This document shows positions 36,004 to 45,006 of a stretch of DNA of 64,000 nucleotides, piece by piece. The position numbers and the translations under genes are program-made. Under the pieces are notes generated by a model. The model searched no databases. It had not been told where the DNA came from and saw nothing but the letters and a program-made list of their open reading frames with translations. Numbering within the stretch: the stretch's first letter is position 1; each line of letters starts with the position of its first letter. Origin of the DNA: Rhizobium terrae (lineage in GTDB: Bacteria > Pseudomonadota > Alphaproteobacteria > Rhizobiales > Rhizobiaceae); the NCBI RefSeq assembly GCF_003425685.1, contig NZ_QJKM01000003.1:248001-312000 (forward strand), given 5' to 3'.

Positions 36004-36042
36004 GAGGCCCGGCGCTGGGCATGGGTGCTGGCGCCGGGCCTC
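36004..36042. repeat. Twelve-base perfect hairpin
   Basis: GAGGCCCGGCGC (36004-36015) pairs perfectly with GCGCCGGGCCTC (36031-36042) across a 15-base loop. It has no T-run, so it is more likely a palindromic repeat than a terminator. The rest of the gap to 36176 shows only a 19-codon frame near 36101, which is not supported. Confidence 0.55.
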
Positions 36043-36176
36043 TTTGCTGCAGACGGGGCATGGTCGCGGGGGGACGACGGACTGCAGCGACGACATTCAT
36101 GCGTCGCCGGCGCTTATGGTTCCAGTTTGGTTGGCAAACGTGGTTTACCGAGCATTAATCTCCACAGGCCGCCGGT

Positions 36177-36494
36177 TCAGCGCCTCTTCGGCAGCGCGTG
36201 CCGCCACGCGGTCTCCAACGCGTCGCGGAGGTCGGCCTCGTCGAGCTCCGCCAGAACGGCCGTCGTCCAGCCCTGCCTGCCCCAGGCGTTCGGTACCGGC
36301 GAAAAGGCGGTCGGCAGCATCAGGCATTTGAACTGCTGCTCGTCGGGCGTGAACTTGAAGTTCGCGGTCAGGCCGTCGCCGGAAAGCGTCGCATAATTGC
36401 GTTTCACCCTGAAGGCGGCGCGATCGAAATGCGGTGCCTCCGCGGTTCCCGGAAGGGAAAGGGCGAGGCTGCGTAGCATGTCCCCGGTCGCCAT
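36177..36494 (-). CDS. MmcQ/YjbR family protein
   Basis: A 105-aa protein with the YjbR cyclin-box-like fold: LALSLPGTAEAPHFDRAAFR at the N-terminus, then NFKFTPDEQQFKCLMLPTAF and a C-terminal ELDEADLRDALETAWRHALP. Relatives are annotated as DNA-binding proteins, but the biochemical role is unclear. It starts three bases after the extensin-like stop and is therefore in its transcript. Confidence 0.88.
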   Translation of the reverse strand: MATGDMLRSLALSLPGTAEAPHFDRAAFRVKRNYATLSGDGLTANFKFTPDEQQFKCLMLPTAFSPVPNAWGRQGWTTAVLAELDEADLRDALETAWRHALPKRR

Positions 36495-36497
36495 GGC

Positions 36498-37955
36498 CTA
36501 CAGGCTGCAGTAGCGCTTGCCGCTCCTGCGGGAGCGCAGGTCGAAGTGGAAATGGTTCCAGTGTTCGGCATTGCTGCCGGGGCCGAGCACCGTGTTGAAA
36601 TATTTGCAGCTGTCGCTGCGCACGGATTTCAGCAGCCCGCCCTCGCGCAGCGAGAACAACCCCTTCTTGCGCACGTCGATCTCATGGCCGTCCTTCAGCA
36701 CGATCTGGCCGATGTCGATGGCGTTGCCCTTGGCATGTTCCGACATGGGGTTGTAGCGCTGGCTCGAATTGTTCATGCGGCGGCAGGAATAACCGCCCAT
36801 CGGGACGATCTTCTGGACGCCGGTGAGATAGCGCATGCGGGCGGAAGGGGCGAGTTCGTTCTTGACCCATTTGGCGAAGGCGAGCGTCACCTGGCAGTTC
36901 AGGGTCACGGCGGGCTTCACGTCGATATTGCCCGACAGGCCGGAAAGCTTCACCGGATAGGCGATGCCGCAGCTTGGGCCGGCGTCGATGCGCGGCCGGT
37001 CCTCGAACTCGACGCCGAGGCGGCGCAGTTCCGCGCGGCAGCTCACTTCCGATTGCGGCATCACCTCGCGCTGCCAGGGCATGTCGCGCTGGCTCATCGG
37101 GGCGTCGTTCATCGGATTGTTCGGCCGCAGCATCGCCACCTGGCGGCTGCCGGCCGGTGCGCGGCTCGGTGGGTTGACGCGCGATCCATCGCCCCAGGTC
37201 ATGCCGCCGCGGGCGAAATCGCCCTCGATGCCGGCGCCCTGCCGTTTCGGCGGCACGGCAACATAGTCCCCTTGAACCGGCTGCGAGATCGGCTGCCGAC
37301 GCGCTTGCAGCGCCACGGGGTTGTCGGTGCCGATGCCGTCGACCACCGGCTGGTCGCCGACGCCTTCGGCGATATCCGTGTCCTCCTCCTCGGCAAGTCC
37401 GGTAATATCGCTTTCATCCGGTCCGAAACCCAGTTCGGCGTCGATGTTGACGCCCTCTTCCGGAATGACCGTCGGCCCGGAATTCTCTGCCGGCCGGGAC
37501 GGATTGCGGGCGCCGAGCGAGGCCTGCTGCTGCATGGCCTCGTCGCTGTCGATCATCGGCAGGCGGCCCTGGCGAGGGGCCGTCGCCTGCTGCGGCAGGG
37601 TTGCTAGGTTTGAAGGCGGCGCCCCCAATTGCTGGGATTGGACCTTGCCCGGCGCCCGCAGATAATGGCCGCTGTCGCCGGTATAGGCGTCGCCGCGAGG
37701 AGCGGCATTGCGGGAGTACCCGTAGTCGACGGCGCTTGCCTGGGAAACCGGCATCGGGCTCATCTGGTAGGCCTGCTGGGAAACGGGCTCGCGCGGCAGG
37801 TTGCGGACCGGCGAGATCGCCCCGACCTGGGTGCCGCTGTCGATCGATCCGGGCGGCACGAGATCGCCGGAGGAACAGGCAACCAGCATCGTCGAGATCA
37901 TCAGCAGGCCGATCGCCCGCCGAGAAAGGGAAGCATACGCCATACCAGTTGCCAC
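36498..37955 (-). CDS. Extensin-like C-terminal domain lipoprotein
   Basis: A 485-aa envelope protein. The signal ends in a lipobox, STMLVAC, with Cys27 as the likely lipidation site. Residues ~30-300 are low complexity, rich in Pro/Gln/Gly and probably extended. The last ~180 residues are the extensin-like domain: SCRAELRRLGVEFEDRPRID, MSEHAKGNAIDIGQIVLKDG and EHWNHFHFDLRSR. The two His-containing blocks resemble the Zn site of D-Ala-D-Ala carboxypeptidase-like peptidases, so peptidoglycan binding or cleavage is likely. Confidence 0.88.
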   Translation of the reverse strand: MATGMAYASLSRRAIGLLMISTMLVACSSGDLVPPGSIDSGTQVGAISPVRNLPREPVSQQAYQMSPMPVSQASAVDYGYSRNAAPRGDAYTGDSGHYLRAPGKVQSQQLGAPPSNLATLPQQATAPRQGRLPMIDSDEAMQQQASLGARNPSRPAENSGPTVIPEEGVNIDAELGFGPDESDITGLAEEEDTDIAEGVGDQPVVDGIGTDNPVALQARRQPISQPVQGDYVAVPPKRQGAGIEGDFARGGMTWGDGSRVNPPSRAPAGSRQVAMLRPNNPMNDAPMSQRDMPWQREVMPQSEVSCRAELRRLGVEFEDRPRIDAGPSCGIAYPVKLSGLSGNIDVKPAVTLNCQVTLAFAKWVKNELAPSARMRYLTGVQKIVPMGGYSCRRMNNSSQRYNPMSEHAKGNAIDIGQIVLKDGHEIDVRKKGLFSLREGGLLKSVRSDSCKYFNTVLGPGSNAEHWNHFHFDLRSRRSGKRYCSL

Positions 37956-38104
37956 TCTTCCGGTGCCGAAATGACACAGGTGAGGAGTTTAGAGAAAGTC
38001 GGTAAATGAAGCCTTGAGAAATAAAGGTCTTTTCATGACCTTGCTGTGCCGGAATGCGGGATATCGGTAACGCGCGTTAAGAAATTCGCTCGCCTCCGGG
38101 CAAG

Positions 38105-38133
38105 AAAAAACCCGCCGGACAAGGCCCGGCGGG
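38105..38133 (-). terminator. Rho-independent terminator of the Cache MCP gene
   Basis: On the minus strand just after the MCP stop (38158), CCCGCCGG pairs with CCGGCGGG across a seven-base loop and is followed by six T residues. Confidence 0.8.
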
Positions 38134-38157
38134 CGCTGTTTTCGATGCTCCGACCGG

Positions 38158-39990
38158 TCAGGCCGCGCGCGAACGCTGCGGCGCCGAACTGGACGTCACC
38201 CGGCCGCCGTTGTCGAGCCGGAAGGCCGAGAGCAGGCCCTGCAGGTGCACGCTCTGCTCGGCCAGCGTCTGGCTCGCCGCGGTGGTCTCCTCCACCATGG
38301 CGGCGTTCTGCTGGGTCATCTGGTCCATATGGTTGACGGAGGAATTGATCTCCTGAAGGCCCGTCGCTTGTTCCCGGGCGGCGGTCGCGATCGTCTCGAC
38401 ATGGGCGTTGACCCGGTCGACCAGCGTGGCGATCTCCACCAGCGCATCGCCGGTCGAGCGCACCAGCGCCACGCCGCCTTCCACCTCGCGGGCGGAATTG
38501 CTGATCAGCGTCTTGATCTCCTTCGCCGCATTCGCGGAACGCTGGGCCAGTTCGCGGACCTCCTGCGCCACGACCGCGAAACCGCGGCCCGCCTCGCCGG
38601 CGCGCGCCGCCTCGACGCCGGCATTCAGCGCCAGAAGGTTGGTCTGGAAGGCGATCTCGTCGATGACGGAGATGATCTGGTTGATGCGGTTCGAGCTCTC
38701 CTCGATCCGGCCCATGGCGTCGATCGCGTTGCGGACGATCTCGCCCGAACGGCCGGCGCTCTCCTTCGTCTCGCTGACCATGCTGCGGGCCTCGTGGGCG
38801 CGATCCGAGGCGGTGCGGACGGTGGCGGTGATCTCGTCGAGCGCCGCTGCGGTCTCCTCAAGCGCCGCGGCCTGCTGTTCGGTGCGCTTGGAAAGATTGC
38901 CGGTCGCGCCGGAAATGTCCGACGCGCTGTCGCGCACCACGAAGCTGGTTTCCGAAATGTCGGCAATCGCCTGGTGCAGGGAACCCACGGCAGCGTTGAA
39001 ATCCTCGCGGAGCTTGGCATAGTCGGGGCCGATATCGCCGAGCGAGACGGAAAGATCGCCGCCGGCGAGGGCCTCCAGCACGGCGCCAAGTTCGCGCATG
39101 GCCCGCGCATGGCTCTCGGCGGACGCCGAAAGCGCCCGCTCGCGGCCGGAGCGTTCCTCGGCGAGCGCCCTGCTCTGCTCGGCCTCGCGCGCCTGCAGTT
39201 CGGAACGTTCGGCGACCGACTGACGCAGCACGCCAAGCGCCCGGGCCATTTCGCCGATCTCGTTCTTCTGCTCCGTGCAGGGCACGGTGACCTCCATCTC
39301 GCCGTCGGCGATCTTCTGCAGGGCCTGGCGGATGCCGGTTATCGGACCGGTCACGGTGCGCACCACCAGCGTCGCGCCGCCGATCAGCACCAGCGCGCCG
39401 ACGCCGAAGATCGAGGCGAAGTTGATCGCGTCGCGGCGGAACATGGCGTGCAGGTCGTCCACGTAGACGCCCGTGCCGACGATCCAGCCCCAGGGCGAAA
39501 AGCCCGCGACGTGCGAATATTTCTCGACCGGCTGTTCGGCGCCCGGCTTCGGCCAGTAGTAATCGACGAAGCCCTTGCCGCCCGCCTTCACCGTATTGAC
39601 GAATTCAACGAACAGGAACTTGCCGTTCGGGTCCTTGTCGCCGGAAAGATCCTTGCCGTTCAGCTCCGGCTTGATCGGATGCATGACCATGCGGGGCGTC
39701 ATGTCGTTGATCCAGAAATAACCGCTGCCCTCGCCGTAGCGCATCGCGGCGATGACCGTCTTGGCCTCGGCCTGCGCCTGTTCGCGGGTCATCGCCCCGG
39801 AGGTTTCGAGCGTCTGGTATTTCTTGAGAACCGTCAGCGCCACGTCGTTCATCTGGGCAAGACCGGCCTTGCGTTCGCGCTCCGAAGAGGCGTAGCTCTG
39901 AAACAGGCTGAAGGTCATCGCGCCGCCGAGGATGACAAGCGACAGGAGAACGAGGGAATAAAGTCGCCAGGAAATGGTGAGACGCTGCAT
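38158..39990 (-). CDS. Methyl-accepting chemotaxis protein with single Cache domain
   Basis: A 610-aa receptor starting [20 protein letters not shown] after AGGGGATTCC. TM1 is near 8-30. An sCache_2 ligand domain (~35-180) shows [20 protein letters not shown] and [17 protein letters not shown]2 is near 190-210, then HAMP. The signalling domain tip is [20 protein letters not shown] around 430. Family members with this domain sense small organic acids. Intrinsic terminator 38105-38133 follows. This is the second MCP of the window, but no che or flagellar genes are nearby. Confidence 0.94.
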   Translation of the reverse strand: MQRLTISWRLYSLVLLSLVILGGAMTFSLFQSYASSERERKAGLAQMNDVALTVLKKYQTLETSGAMTREQAQAEAKTVIAAMRYGEGSGYFWINDMTPRMVMHPIKPELNGKDLSGDKDPNGKFLFVEFVNTVKAGGKGFVDYYWPKPGAEQPVEKYSHVAGFSPWGWIVGTGVYVDDLHAMFRRDAINFASIFGVGALVLIGGATLVVRTVTGPITGIRQALQKIADGEMEVTVPCTEQKNEIGEMARALGVLRQSVAERSELQAREAEQSRALAEERSGRERALSASAESHARAMRELGAVLEALAGGDLSVSLGDIGPDYAKLREDFNAAVGSLHQAIADISETSFVVRDSASDISGATGNLSKRTEQQAAALEETAAALDEITATVRTASDRAHEARSMVSETKESAGRSGEIVRNAIDAMGRIEESSNRINQIISVIDEIAFQTNLLALNAGVEAARAGEAGRGFAVVAQEVRELAQRSANAAKEIKTLISNSAREVEGGVALVRSTGDALVEIATLVDRVNAHVETIATAAREQATGLQEINSSVNHMDQMTQQNAAMVEETTAASQTLAEQSVHLQGLLSAFRLDNGGRVTSSSAPQRSRAA

Positions 39991-40198
39991 GGAATCCCCT
40001 TTTTTCGAATTCGCCGTCAATTTATAGGGGGTGATAGTTACTAGGTGGTGAAGCATCTTCTAAATCACGAACCGCGTGAGTTAGCCGGCACTAAAACAAT
40101 TGACGAAAACCGTATTCGCCGGAGGCGTTTGCATCTTCGCCGCGCCGTTCTAGTGTCGTTTCGAAGGGAATCGCCCGAACGTGCCGGAAAGGACGACC

Positions 40199-40624
40199 AT
40201 GGCCGAAACTTTGCAGCCGCCTGAGAAACCGCTCGGGAAACCGCTTGGGAAACCGACCGGCGAACTGACGCTCAGGACGCTTGCCATGCCCGCGGACGCC
40301 AATGCGGCCGGCGATATCTTCGGCGGCTGGGTCATGGCGCAGATGGACCTGGCGAGCGGTATCCGCGCCGCCGAGCGCGCCCGCGGCCGCGTGGTGACGG
40401 CCGCCGTCAAGGAAATGGCCTTCGAACTGCCGGTGAAGATCGGCGACACGCTGAACGTCTATACGGAGATCACCCGCGTCGGCCGCACGTCGATCACGCT
40501 GAACGTTGAGGCCTGGGCGCACCGCGCGCGCCACCGGATGCTGGAAAAGGTCACCGCGGGCACCTTCATCATGGTGGCGCTCGACGAGCACGGCCAGCCG
40601 ACGCCCGTCCCGCCGGAGGAATGA
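40199..40624 (+). CDS. Acyl-CoA thioesterase, YciA-like hotdog fold
   Basis: A 141-aa hotdog-fold thioesterase. The active-site region reads MPADANAAGDIFGGWVMAQM, with conserved Asp/Asn and GGW, followed by DLASGIRAAERARGRVVTAA. These enzymes hydrolyse acyl-CoA to fatty acid and CoA in the cytoplasm. The N-terminus has a short KPLGKPLGKPTGE repeat. ATG at 40199 follows GGAAAGGACG. A small membrane protein gene starts five bases after the stop. Confidence 0.92.
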   Translation: MAETLQPPEKPLGKPLGKPTGELTLRTLAMPADANAAGDIFGGWVMAQMDLASGIRAAERARGRVVTAAVKEMAFELPVKIGDTLNVYTEITRVGRTSITLNVEAWAHRARHRMLEKVTAGTFIMVALDEHGQPTPVPPEE

Positions 40625-40628
40625 CGCC

Positions 40629-41216
40629 ATGGATGCCGTGACCGCCGCCGAGACATTCGCGCATATCCGCGTCGTCATGGGCATGGTGGTCAGCCTCAGC
40701 CTGGCGCGGCTCCTGAACGGGCTCGCCGGCATCGTGCAGCATCCCAAGGCCGCGCGCATCTATGCCGTGCATCTCGGCTGGGTGGCGTTCCTGTTCCTCT
40801 TCCTGGTACATTTCTGGTGGTGGGAATACCGCCTGCACGCCCTGCCGGCGATCGGCTTTGCGACCTATCTCTTCCTCATCGTCTTCTGCGCCCTGTTCTT
40901 CTTCCTCTGCGCGCTGCTCTTCCCCACCTCGATGCAGGATTACGACGGCTACGAGCATTATTTCCTGTCGCGGCGAAAGTGGTTCTTCAGTTTCCTGGCG
41001 GGTCTGCTCGTCACCGATCTTCTCGACACGGCGCTGAAGGGGGCGGAATACTTCGCCTCGCTCGGCCCGGAATATCCGATCCGTACGGCGATCTACATCG
41101 TGCTGGCGCTGGTCGCCGCGGCGACCGCCAATCGGCGCTATCACGCCGCCTTCGTCGCCTTCGCGCTCCTCTACCAGCTCTACTGGATCTTCCGGGTCTA
41201 CGATTTCCTCACCTGA
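40629..41216 (+). CDS. Small multi-pass membrane protein, unknown
   Basis: A 195-aa protein I do not recognise. Five hydrophobic helices are visible: VVSLSLARLLNGLAGIV, LGWVAFLFLFLVHFWWWEYR, ATYLFLIVFCALFFFLCALL, WFFSFLAGLLVTDLLDTAL and a C-terminal pair around TAIYIVLALVAAATAN. Conserved-looking aromatic clusters (HFWWWEYR) sit at a membrane edge. No catalytic motif. It follows the thioesterase by five bases, so the two are probably one transcript. Confidence 0.8.
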   Translation: MDAVTAAETFAHIRVVMGMVVSLSLARLLNGLAGIVQHPKAARIYAVHLGWVAFLFLFLVHFWWWEYRLHALPAIGFATYLFLIVFCALFFFLCALLFPTSMQDYDGYEHYFLSRRKWFFSFLAGLLVTDLLDTALKGAEYFASLGPEYPIRTAIYIVLALVAAATANRRYHAAFVAFALLYQLYWIFRVYDFLT

Positions 41217-41222
41217 GGACGG

Positions 41223-42401
41223 TCATCCCTTCAGATAGACCGACGACGCATCGAAGCCGAGCCCAGGGAAGACCTTGGCCGTCAGGTTGTCGGGCGAGAC
41301 GCCGAACTGGCGGTAGAGCATGGCGGCGGCCACTTCGCGCACGTCGCCGGTCGGCATCAGGTCGCGGCCGTCGAGCAGCTTGTCGGCGGCGAGCCCCGGC
41401 CACCGGCCCAGAACCCTGCCGCCCGCCATCGCGCCGCCGGCCAGCACGGCAAGCCCGCCGGTGCCGTGGTCGGTGCCGTTGGTGCCGTTCTCCCGTGCCG
41501 TACGGCCGAATTCGGTCATCGCCAGCACGACCGTCTTTTTCCAGGCCTCGCCGCCGAGCGTTTCCTTCAGCACGGTGACGGCCGTCGCCAGATCACCGAC
41601 CGCCTTGCCGAACTGCGCCTTCTGGCCGACATGCGTATCCCAGCCGTTGATCGAGAAGCTGGCGATCCGGTAGTCGTCGCGCAGCATGCCGCCCGCAAGC
41701 CGCGCCATGTCGGCGATGCCTGCCCCGCGCCTGGCATCGCCATAGAGGGAATCGGCCGAGACATCCGTCCTCCGCGCTTCCGCCATCGCCCTGGCGAAAG
41801 GCTCGTCGCTGGCATAGAGCCGTTCCAGGAAGGCGATCTCGTCCTCCGCCAGCGCGAAATTGCTCTGGCTCGACCAGGAATCCGCCTCGTTCGGACCGGT
41901 CAGGATCAGTTCCATCGAGGTGTTGATGTCGATCGCCTTGCGCGCATCGGCCCGCGGGATCACCGCCAGCGCCCGGTTCAGCCAGCCGGTCCGCTGGCTG
42001 GTATCGGTGCCGCCGGTCTCCAGCATGTCCTGCCCGTCGAAATGGCTGCGCTGGTCGCGATAGGGCGTCGAGACCGCATGCACGAAGGAAACTTCGCCCG
42101 CCTGCCACAGCGGCATCAGCGCGGACGCCGCCGGGTTGAGGCCGAAGAAGCCGTCGAGATCGATGAGCCCCGTATCGGGCCTCAGGCCGAGTTTCGGCCT
42201 CAGCGCCGCAAAGGCGGGGTCACCATGCGGCTGGACGAAATCGAGCCCGTCCATCGCGCCGCGCAGGATGATCGTCACGAAGCGGTTGTCGCCCGGCATC
42301 GCGGCGAAGCTCACCGGCGTCAGCACCGGGGCCGCCGCCGCACAGCAGGCGCCGGCAAGAAAGCCGCGGCGGGACAACAGGAAGCGTTCAGGTATGGTCA
42401 T
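41223..42401 (-). CDS. DUF1501 domain protein with Tat signal
   Basis: A 392-aa exported protein. The N-terminus carries a twin-arginine signal, LLSRRGFLAGACCAAAAPVL. The DUF1501 body has FVTIILRGAMDGLDFVQPHG, SRHFDGQD-like HFDGQDMLETGGTDTSQRTG and a conserved VLAMTEFGRTARENGTNGTD. The fold is alkaline-phosphatase/sulfatase-like, but catalytic function is untested. It starts three bases after the DUF1800 stop. DUF1800/DUF1501 pairs recur in many bacteria, suggesting a shared envelope role. Confidence 0.92.
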   Translation of the reverse strand: MTIPERFLLSRRGFLAGACCAAAAPVLTPVSFAAMPGDNRFVTIILRGAMDGLDFVQPHGDPAFAALRPKLGLRPDTGLIDLDGFFGLNPAASALMPLWQAGEVSFVHAVSTPYRDQRSHFDGQDMLETGGTDTSQRTGWLNRALAVIPRADARKAIDINTSMELILTGPNEADSWSSQSNFALAEDEIAFLERLYASDEPFARAMAEARRTDVSADSLYGDARRGAGIADMARLAGGMLRDDYRIASFSINGWDTHVGQKAQFGKAVGDLATAVTVLKETLGGEAWKKTVVLAMTEFGRTARENGTNGTDHGTGGLAVLAGGAMAGGRVLGRWPGLAADKLLDGRDLMPTGDVREVAAAMLYRQFGVSPDNLTAKVFPGLGFDASSVYLKG

Positions 42402-42404
42402 CTC

Positions 42405-43886
42405 CTATCTCCTGTTGAACTCGGGGGATGCGAGAACCATGGCGAGGCCGTGCACCTTGTTGGGAGCCTGCGCCACGATCCGGCGGGTTTCCGGCCGGGC
42501 GGCGTCGGCGAGCGCCGCCTCCAGGAAGGCCGGCGGCTCCAATCTCTGGGCGAACAGGCGCCCGATCATGCGCGACCAGGCGATCCGCTCGCTGAGCTGG
42601 CTCGGCGCCAGCCAGACGCTCGCCTCGTCGGCAAAACCGGCCGGGCTCGGCGGCTGCCAGATCGGCTGGCCCATGCGCTGCAATGCCCCGAGCGTCAGCC
42701 CGTTGGCGCGGCCGGCCCGTTTCTTCGTCTCCTCCGCATCGGCCGCGCCGGCCATTTCCATGGCCTTGCCGACAGGCCCCTCGTCGTCCCCCGCCTCCAT
42801 GTCGCGCAGGAGACCGGCAAGGTTCTTCTCCGGCAGATCGAGGGCGCGGAAGCCCGACACCAGGAATTCGAACGGCCTCTTGATCTTCCGGCCGGGATCG
42901 GCCCAGGCGAGCGGATGGGTCAGCATGGCGCGATAGACCTCGGTCAGGTCGCCCTCGCTCTTCGCCCAGGCATCCGTCATCGCCGCCACCACCTCCTGCG
43001 GCGGATCGTCGGCGATGAAATGCCGGACGAGCTTGCGGGAAACATGCAGGGCCGTCTTGGGGTCGGCCGCGAGATCCTCCAGCATCAGGACGTGGTCCTG
43101 GCCGCCCTCGTCGTCCTGGTAGGATCTGCCGAGCAGTGTGATCGGCCCGGCCTCCGCCAGCCGCGGCCGATAAACCACTTCGAGCGCCCGGTTGTCGACC
43201 GACAGGCCGGTCAGGATCAGTGCCGCGGCGCGCACGTCGTCCTGCGTATAACCGCTGCCGGCGCCGAGCGTGTGAAGTTCCAGAAGCTCGCGGCCGAGGT
43301 TTTCGTTGAGGCCGCGATTGTCGCGCCGTCCGGCAACCGAATCCGGCCCGACGCTCTGGTTCTGGTCGAGATAGATCAGCATGGCCGGATGCAGGATCGC
43401 CGCCTGCAGCAGTCTCGAAAACGAGCCGGCGAGATTGGGGCGGATCGCCTGCGCCTCGTAGAGCGGCACGATCATCCGCATCGGCAGCGATTTCAGGACG
43501 CTGACGGAGAAATGATCGACCCAGAAGCTCGCCAGCCGCTCGTGGAAGCCGAGCGGCGAATGAATGGCCTGGCCAAGCCGCGCCATCGCGTCCTGGCGGT
43601 AGATGCGCTGCGCCTCGCGCTGGGTTTCCCTGCGGATGCTCTCGTTCGGATTGCCGGCCTGCGCCGCCTTCGCCTCGGCCGCCCGGACCGAAAGGACACG
43701 CGTCGCCGTCTCCAGCCGGCCGCCCGCCCCTTCGCGGGGAAAGCCCGGCCTTTCTTTCGCGCCCTCGTTGAGCTGCGCCAGCAGCGCATCGGCGTCGCGC
43801 GGAGCCTCTTCGCCGGGCCGCAGCCCATAACCGAAACGGATTGCGGCCAGGGTCGGGTTCGCCATGGTCGAATTCGGAAGTGCCAT
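42405..43886 (-). CDS. DUF1800 domain protein
   Basis: A 493-aa protein of the DUF1800 family: AAIRFGYGLRPGEEAPRDAD at the start, a central FHERLASFWVDHFSVS, NENLGRELLELHTLGAGSGY, and KLVRHFIADDPPQEVV. The pattern of metal-like Glu/His motifs (GRELLELHTLG) is well conserved, but function is unknown. AGAGGAGTGATC precedes ATG at 43886, and upstream in-frame codons to 44060 are not preferred. No clear signal peptide. It forms an operon with the DUF1501 gene and is divergent from the lipoprotein gene. Confidence 0.92.
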   Translation of the reverse strand: MALPNSTMANPTLAAIRFGYGLRPGEEAPRDADALLAQLNEGAKERPGFPREGAGGRLETATRVLSVRAAEAKAAQAGNPNESIRRETQREAQRIYRQDAMARLGQAIHSPLGFHERLASFWVDHFSVSVLKSLPMRMIVPLYEAQAIRPNLAGSFSRLLQAAILHPAMLIYLDQNQSVGPDSVAGRRDNRGLNENLGRELLELHTLGAGSGYTQDDVRAAALILTGLSVDNRALEVVYRPRLAEAGPITLLGRSYQDDEGGQDHVLMLEDLAADPKTALHVSRKLVRHFIADDPPQEVVAAMTDAWAKSEGDLTEVYRAMLTHPLAWADPGRKIKRPFEFLVSGFRALDLPEKNLAGLLRDMEAGDDEGPVGKAMEMAGAADAEETKKRAGRANGLTLGALQRMGQPIWQPPSPAGFADEASVWLAPSQLSERIAWSRMIGRLFAQRLEPPAFLEAALADAARPETRRIVAQAPNKVHGLAMVLASPEFNRR

Positions 43887-44096
43887 TCGATCACTCCTCT
43901 TTGGGCACTCAGGTTCGGCGACAAATGTGGTGGAAACGGTCAAAAAATGCGGCCTTTTCGGGACATGGAGATTTTGTAACGTCGGCGGCGTGGCAACGTT
44001 CCCAAGAACGCGAACCGGCCTCCCAATTCGCTTATTTGTTGCATTAGTTCTTATTTTCAATCATACTTTATTAAGCTTATCTGAGGGGGTGGGCAC

Positions 44097-44936
44097 ATGG
44101 GGAAATATCGCTGCGCTCTTGTCGCGGCCGCGATGGCCATTACCGCGGGTTGCACACCGTCCGTGGCGGGGGGACCGAACCTCAGCCAGTATAACGGGGT
44201 CACCTCCGCCTATTTTGCGGACGGTTATTCGGCCAAGCGGCTGAGGGCCTATCACGAGACGGACGAAGCCGACCGGCGCGGCATCCGCAATTCCATCGTC
44301 CTCAGCGCCATGGGATCGATCGATGTCCAGTATGCGCGTTTCTCGGCCGAGCTGACCCAGGAAAGCCAGGGCGTGCCGTTCCTGGCCACGCTGACCAGCC
44401 TTTCGCTGAGCGGTGCGGGAACGCTGGCCGCCGCCAAGGCCGCCAAGACCGCGCTCGCGGCCGTGGACACGGGGATCAAGGGTGCCCACGCCGCATACGA
44501 CAAGAACATCCTGTCGGAAAAGACCATCCAGTTCCTGCAGAAGCAGATGCGGGCGAACAGGAACAGGGTTCGCTCGTCGATCCTCAGCAAGCTCGCACTC
44601 GACACGGCGGCCTATCCGCTCGAATTGGCGCTGATGGACGTCAACGAATACGCATCGGCCGGCACCATCACGGCCGGACTGATCGGCATCGACGAGCAGA
44701 CGTCGGATGTGCTGGCCCGCTCCGAAGATGCCAAGGTCGAGACCGTTTATGCCTTTTCGGCCGACAACGCGTCGGCGCTGATCAACGGTTACATCGACAA
44801 ATCCCCGGACGCTCCGCAGACGATCAGGCAATGGCTCGCCCAGGAGAAGATTGCCGCCTCGCTGACGGAGTTCGTTTACGCCCCGCAGTTTGCCTCCTCC
44901 CGGGCCAGGTTCGTCCAGGCCAAGGGGCTAAGGTAA
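44097..44936 (+). CDS. Hypothetical lipoprotein
   Basis: A 279-aa protein with a lipoprotein signal (CALVAAAMAITAGC, Cys at residue ~19). The remainder is mainly helical: ETDEADRRGIRNSIVLSAMG, a Gly/Ala-rich hydrophobic stretch SLSLSGAGTLAAAKAAKTAL near 105, then charged helices. I recognise no family. The hydrophobic stretch could be membrane-active. The next gene, a peptidoglycan hydrolase without a signal peptide, starts 70 bp later with a strong ribosome site. The pair may be functionally linked, for example as protection and lytic partner; this is inference only. Confidence 0.75.
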   Translation: MGKYRCALVAAAMAITAGCTPSVAGGPNLSQYNGVTSAYFADGYSAKRLRAYHETDEADRRGIRNSIVLSAMGSIDVQYARFSAELTQESQGVPFLATLTSLSLSGAGTLAAAKAAKTALAAVDTGIKGAHAAYDKNILSEKTIQFLQKQMRANRNRVRSSILSKLALDTAAYPLELALMDVNEYASAGTITAGLIGIDEQTSDVLARSEDAKVETVYAFSADNASALINGYIDKSPDAPQTIRQWLAQEKIAASLTEFVYAPQFASSRARFVQAKGLR

Positions 44937-45006
44937 GCCGCCCGGCCGTCCTTCGGTTTTCCGACGCAAGACCCGCTTTGATCCATCGTTTTGAAGGAGG
45001 AGATGC

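Noticed and set aside
36101..36158. Tiny Arg/Trp-rich peptide frame (MRRRRLWFQFGWQTWFTEH), considered as a leader peptide
   Set aside because: It is 19 codons, has no clear ribosome site and no downstream attenuated biosynthetic gene on that strand.
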